From Calditrichota bacterium (GTDB taxonomy: Bacteria; Zhuqueibacterota; Zhuqueibacteria; Oleimicrobiales; Geothermoviventaceae): a stretch of DNA of 7,058 nucleotides. Location of the stretch: positions 1 through 7,058 of the forward strand of contig JAADFT010000091.1 in assembly GCA_013152765.1 (NCBI GenBank), given 5' to 3'. Of this stretch, positions 6,672 through 7,058 are shown piece after piece; position 1 is the first letter of the stretch; each line of letters starts with the position of its first letter. Under the pieces are notes generated by a model. The model was not told where the DNA came from and did not search any database. It was given only the letters and a program-made list of their open reading frames with translations. Both the position numbers and the translations under genes were made by a program.

Positions 6672-7058
6672 TTAATCGATCGAAATCTTTGCCAATGGCG
6701 TGTACACGGCTCCCGTGGGTTTGAGATCGCTCTTCATTACAACGACCTCCGCAACCTCAAAGGTTCCCAGAGCCACCTGGCGATCCCGCAGATCTTCCGT
6801 CACAGGTCGCACACCGCCGATTGCCTTCACCCGACCAAGTGTGAGATGAGGCTTGAACGCCCGCTTTTCGCGTTCGAAACCCAGTTTCTCCAGCTCCTTT
6901 TCCAGACGAGCTTGAATTTGACCGAGTCGGCCTCCTTCGTCCTCCACACCGACCCACAACACGCGCGGCCCACCCCAGCTCGGGAACGCTCCCGTTCCCT
7001 CTACAGTCAGGCGTGGTCGCTCCACGTCCGCCACGGCTACCTTCACCGCCTCGGCGAT
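6672..7058 (-). CDS. thpR: RNA 2',3'-cyclic phosphodiesterase ThpR (2'-5' RNA ligase family; partial, 5' end off window)
   Basis: These are the last 128 residues of the protein; the frame is open to the window edge and ends at TAA 6674-6672. ThpR (LigT) belongs to the 2H phosphoesterases, which open 2',3'-cyclic phosphates at RNA ends. In vitro some members join tRNA halves with 2'-5' bonds. The second catalytic H-x-T-x motif is seen as HLTLGRV (encoded at 6848-6828). It follows the family pattern of a GAFPSWGGPRVLWVGV segment, a helix (about LGQIQARLEKELEKLG) and FKPHLTLGR. The first HxTx motif would lie in the missing N-terminal part, about 60 residues. A GTG at 7046-7044 is in frame but is almost surely internal, because starting there would remove that motif. 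The gene directly precedes recA, as in the frequent cinA-thpR-recA order. The physiological substrate is not settled in bacteria. Confidence 0.9.
   Translation of the reverse strand: MAEAVKVAVADVERPRLTVEGTGAFPSWGGPRVLWVGVEDEGGRLGQIQARLEKELEKLGFEREKRAFKPHLTLGRVKAIGGVRPVTEDLRDRQVALGTFEVAEVVVMKSDLKPTGAVYTPLAKISID

Noticed and set aside
6855..6875. GAAC...GTTC pair resembling a Gram-positive-type LexA (SOS) box inside thpR
   Set aside because: The spacer is 13 bases instead of about 4, and it lies in conserved thpR coding sequence. No credible SOS box was found in the visible part upstream of recA; a promoter may lie before thpR, outside the window.

Overview
This window is an ordinary, tightly packed bacterial housekeeping block. 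Seven genes lie on the minus strand and read from high to low coordinates: thpR (5' end off the window), recA, recX, alaS, a group II geranylgeranylglyceryl/heptaprenylglyceryl phosphate synthase, a PHP-type (CpsB/YwqE) protein-tyrosine phosphatase, and the start of a BatA-type VWA membrane protein (3' end off the window). Coding fills nearly everything. The gaps are 15, 44, -4 (overlap), 28, 36 and 106 bases, so most or all of it is probably one transcription unit. There are no RNA genes, mobile elements, CRISPR arrays or convincing terminators.

Organism: the G+C content is clearly above 50 percent, with heavy third-position G/C. Three features point to a G+C-rich member of the FCB group (Bacteroidota and relatives such as Rhodothermia, Calditrichota or KSB1-like lineages). 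They are the bacterial group II GGGPS, the BatA N-terminal membrane module, and an AlaRS with the RVSGKHNDLEEVG and DTYHH segments that I associate with Bacteroidota-like enzymes. This is an inference from remembered family traits; no search was run.

Layout from high to low coordinates. Bases 7058-6672 hold the C-terminal part of ThpR, a 2H phosphoesterase. Bases 6656-5610 hold RecA, and a nine-codon mini-ORF (5610-5581) overlaps its stop. Bases 5565-4888 hold RecX, whose stop overlaps the alaS start as ATGA. Bases 4891-2243 hold a full-length alanyl-tRNA synthetase. Bases 2214-1456 hold the GGGPS, 1419-616 the tyrosine phosphatase, and 509-1 the BatA-like protein. Three of the starts are non-ATG: GTG for GGGPS, TTG for the phosphatase and TTG for the BatA-like gene.

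How the genes relate: RecA (strand exchange) and RecX (its inhibitor) are a functional pair. thpR next to recA and recX next to alaS are recurrent bacterial arrangements. The three downstream genes concern the envelope: isoprenoid ether lipid precursor synthesis, dephosphorylation of a bacterial tyrosine kinase system for exopolysaccharide, and a membrane VWA protein. I found no clearly undescribed system. The most useful second looks are the unusual recA-recX junction, the basic amphipathic tail of the phosphatase, the archaeal-type lipid enzyme in a recombination/translation operon, and a cysteine cluster in the AlaRS.
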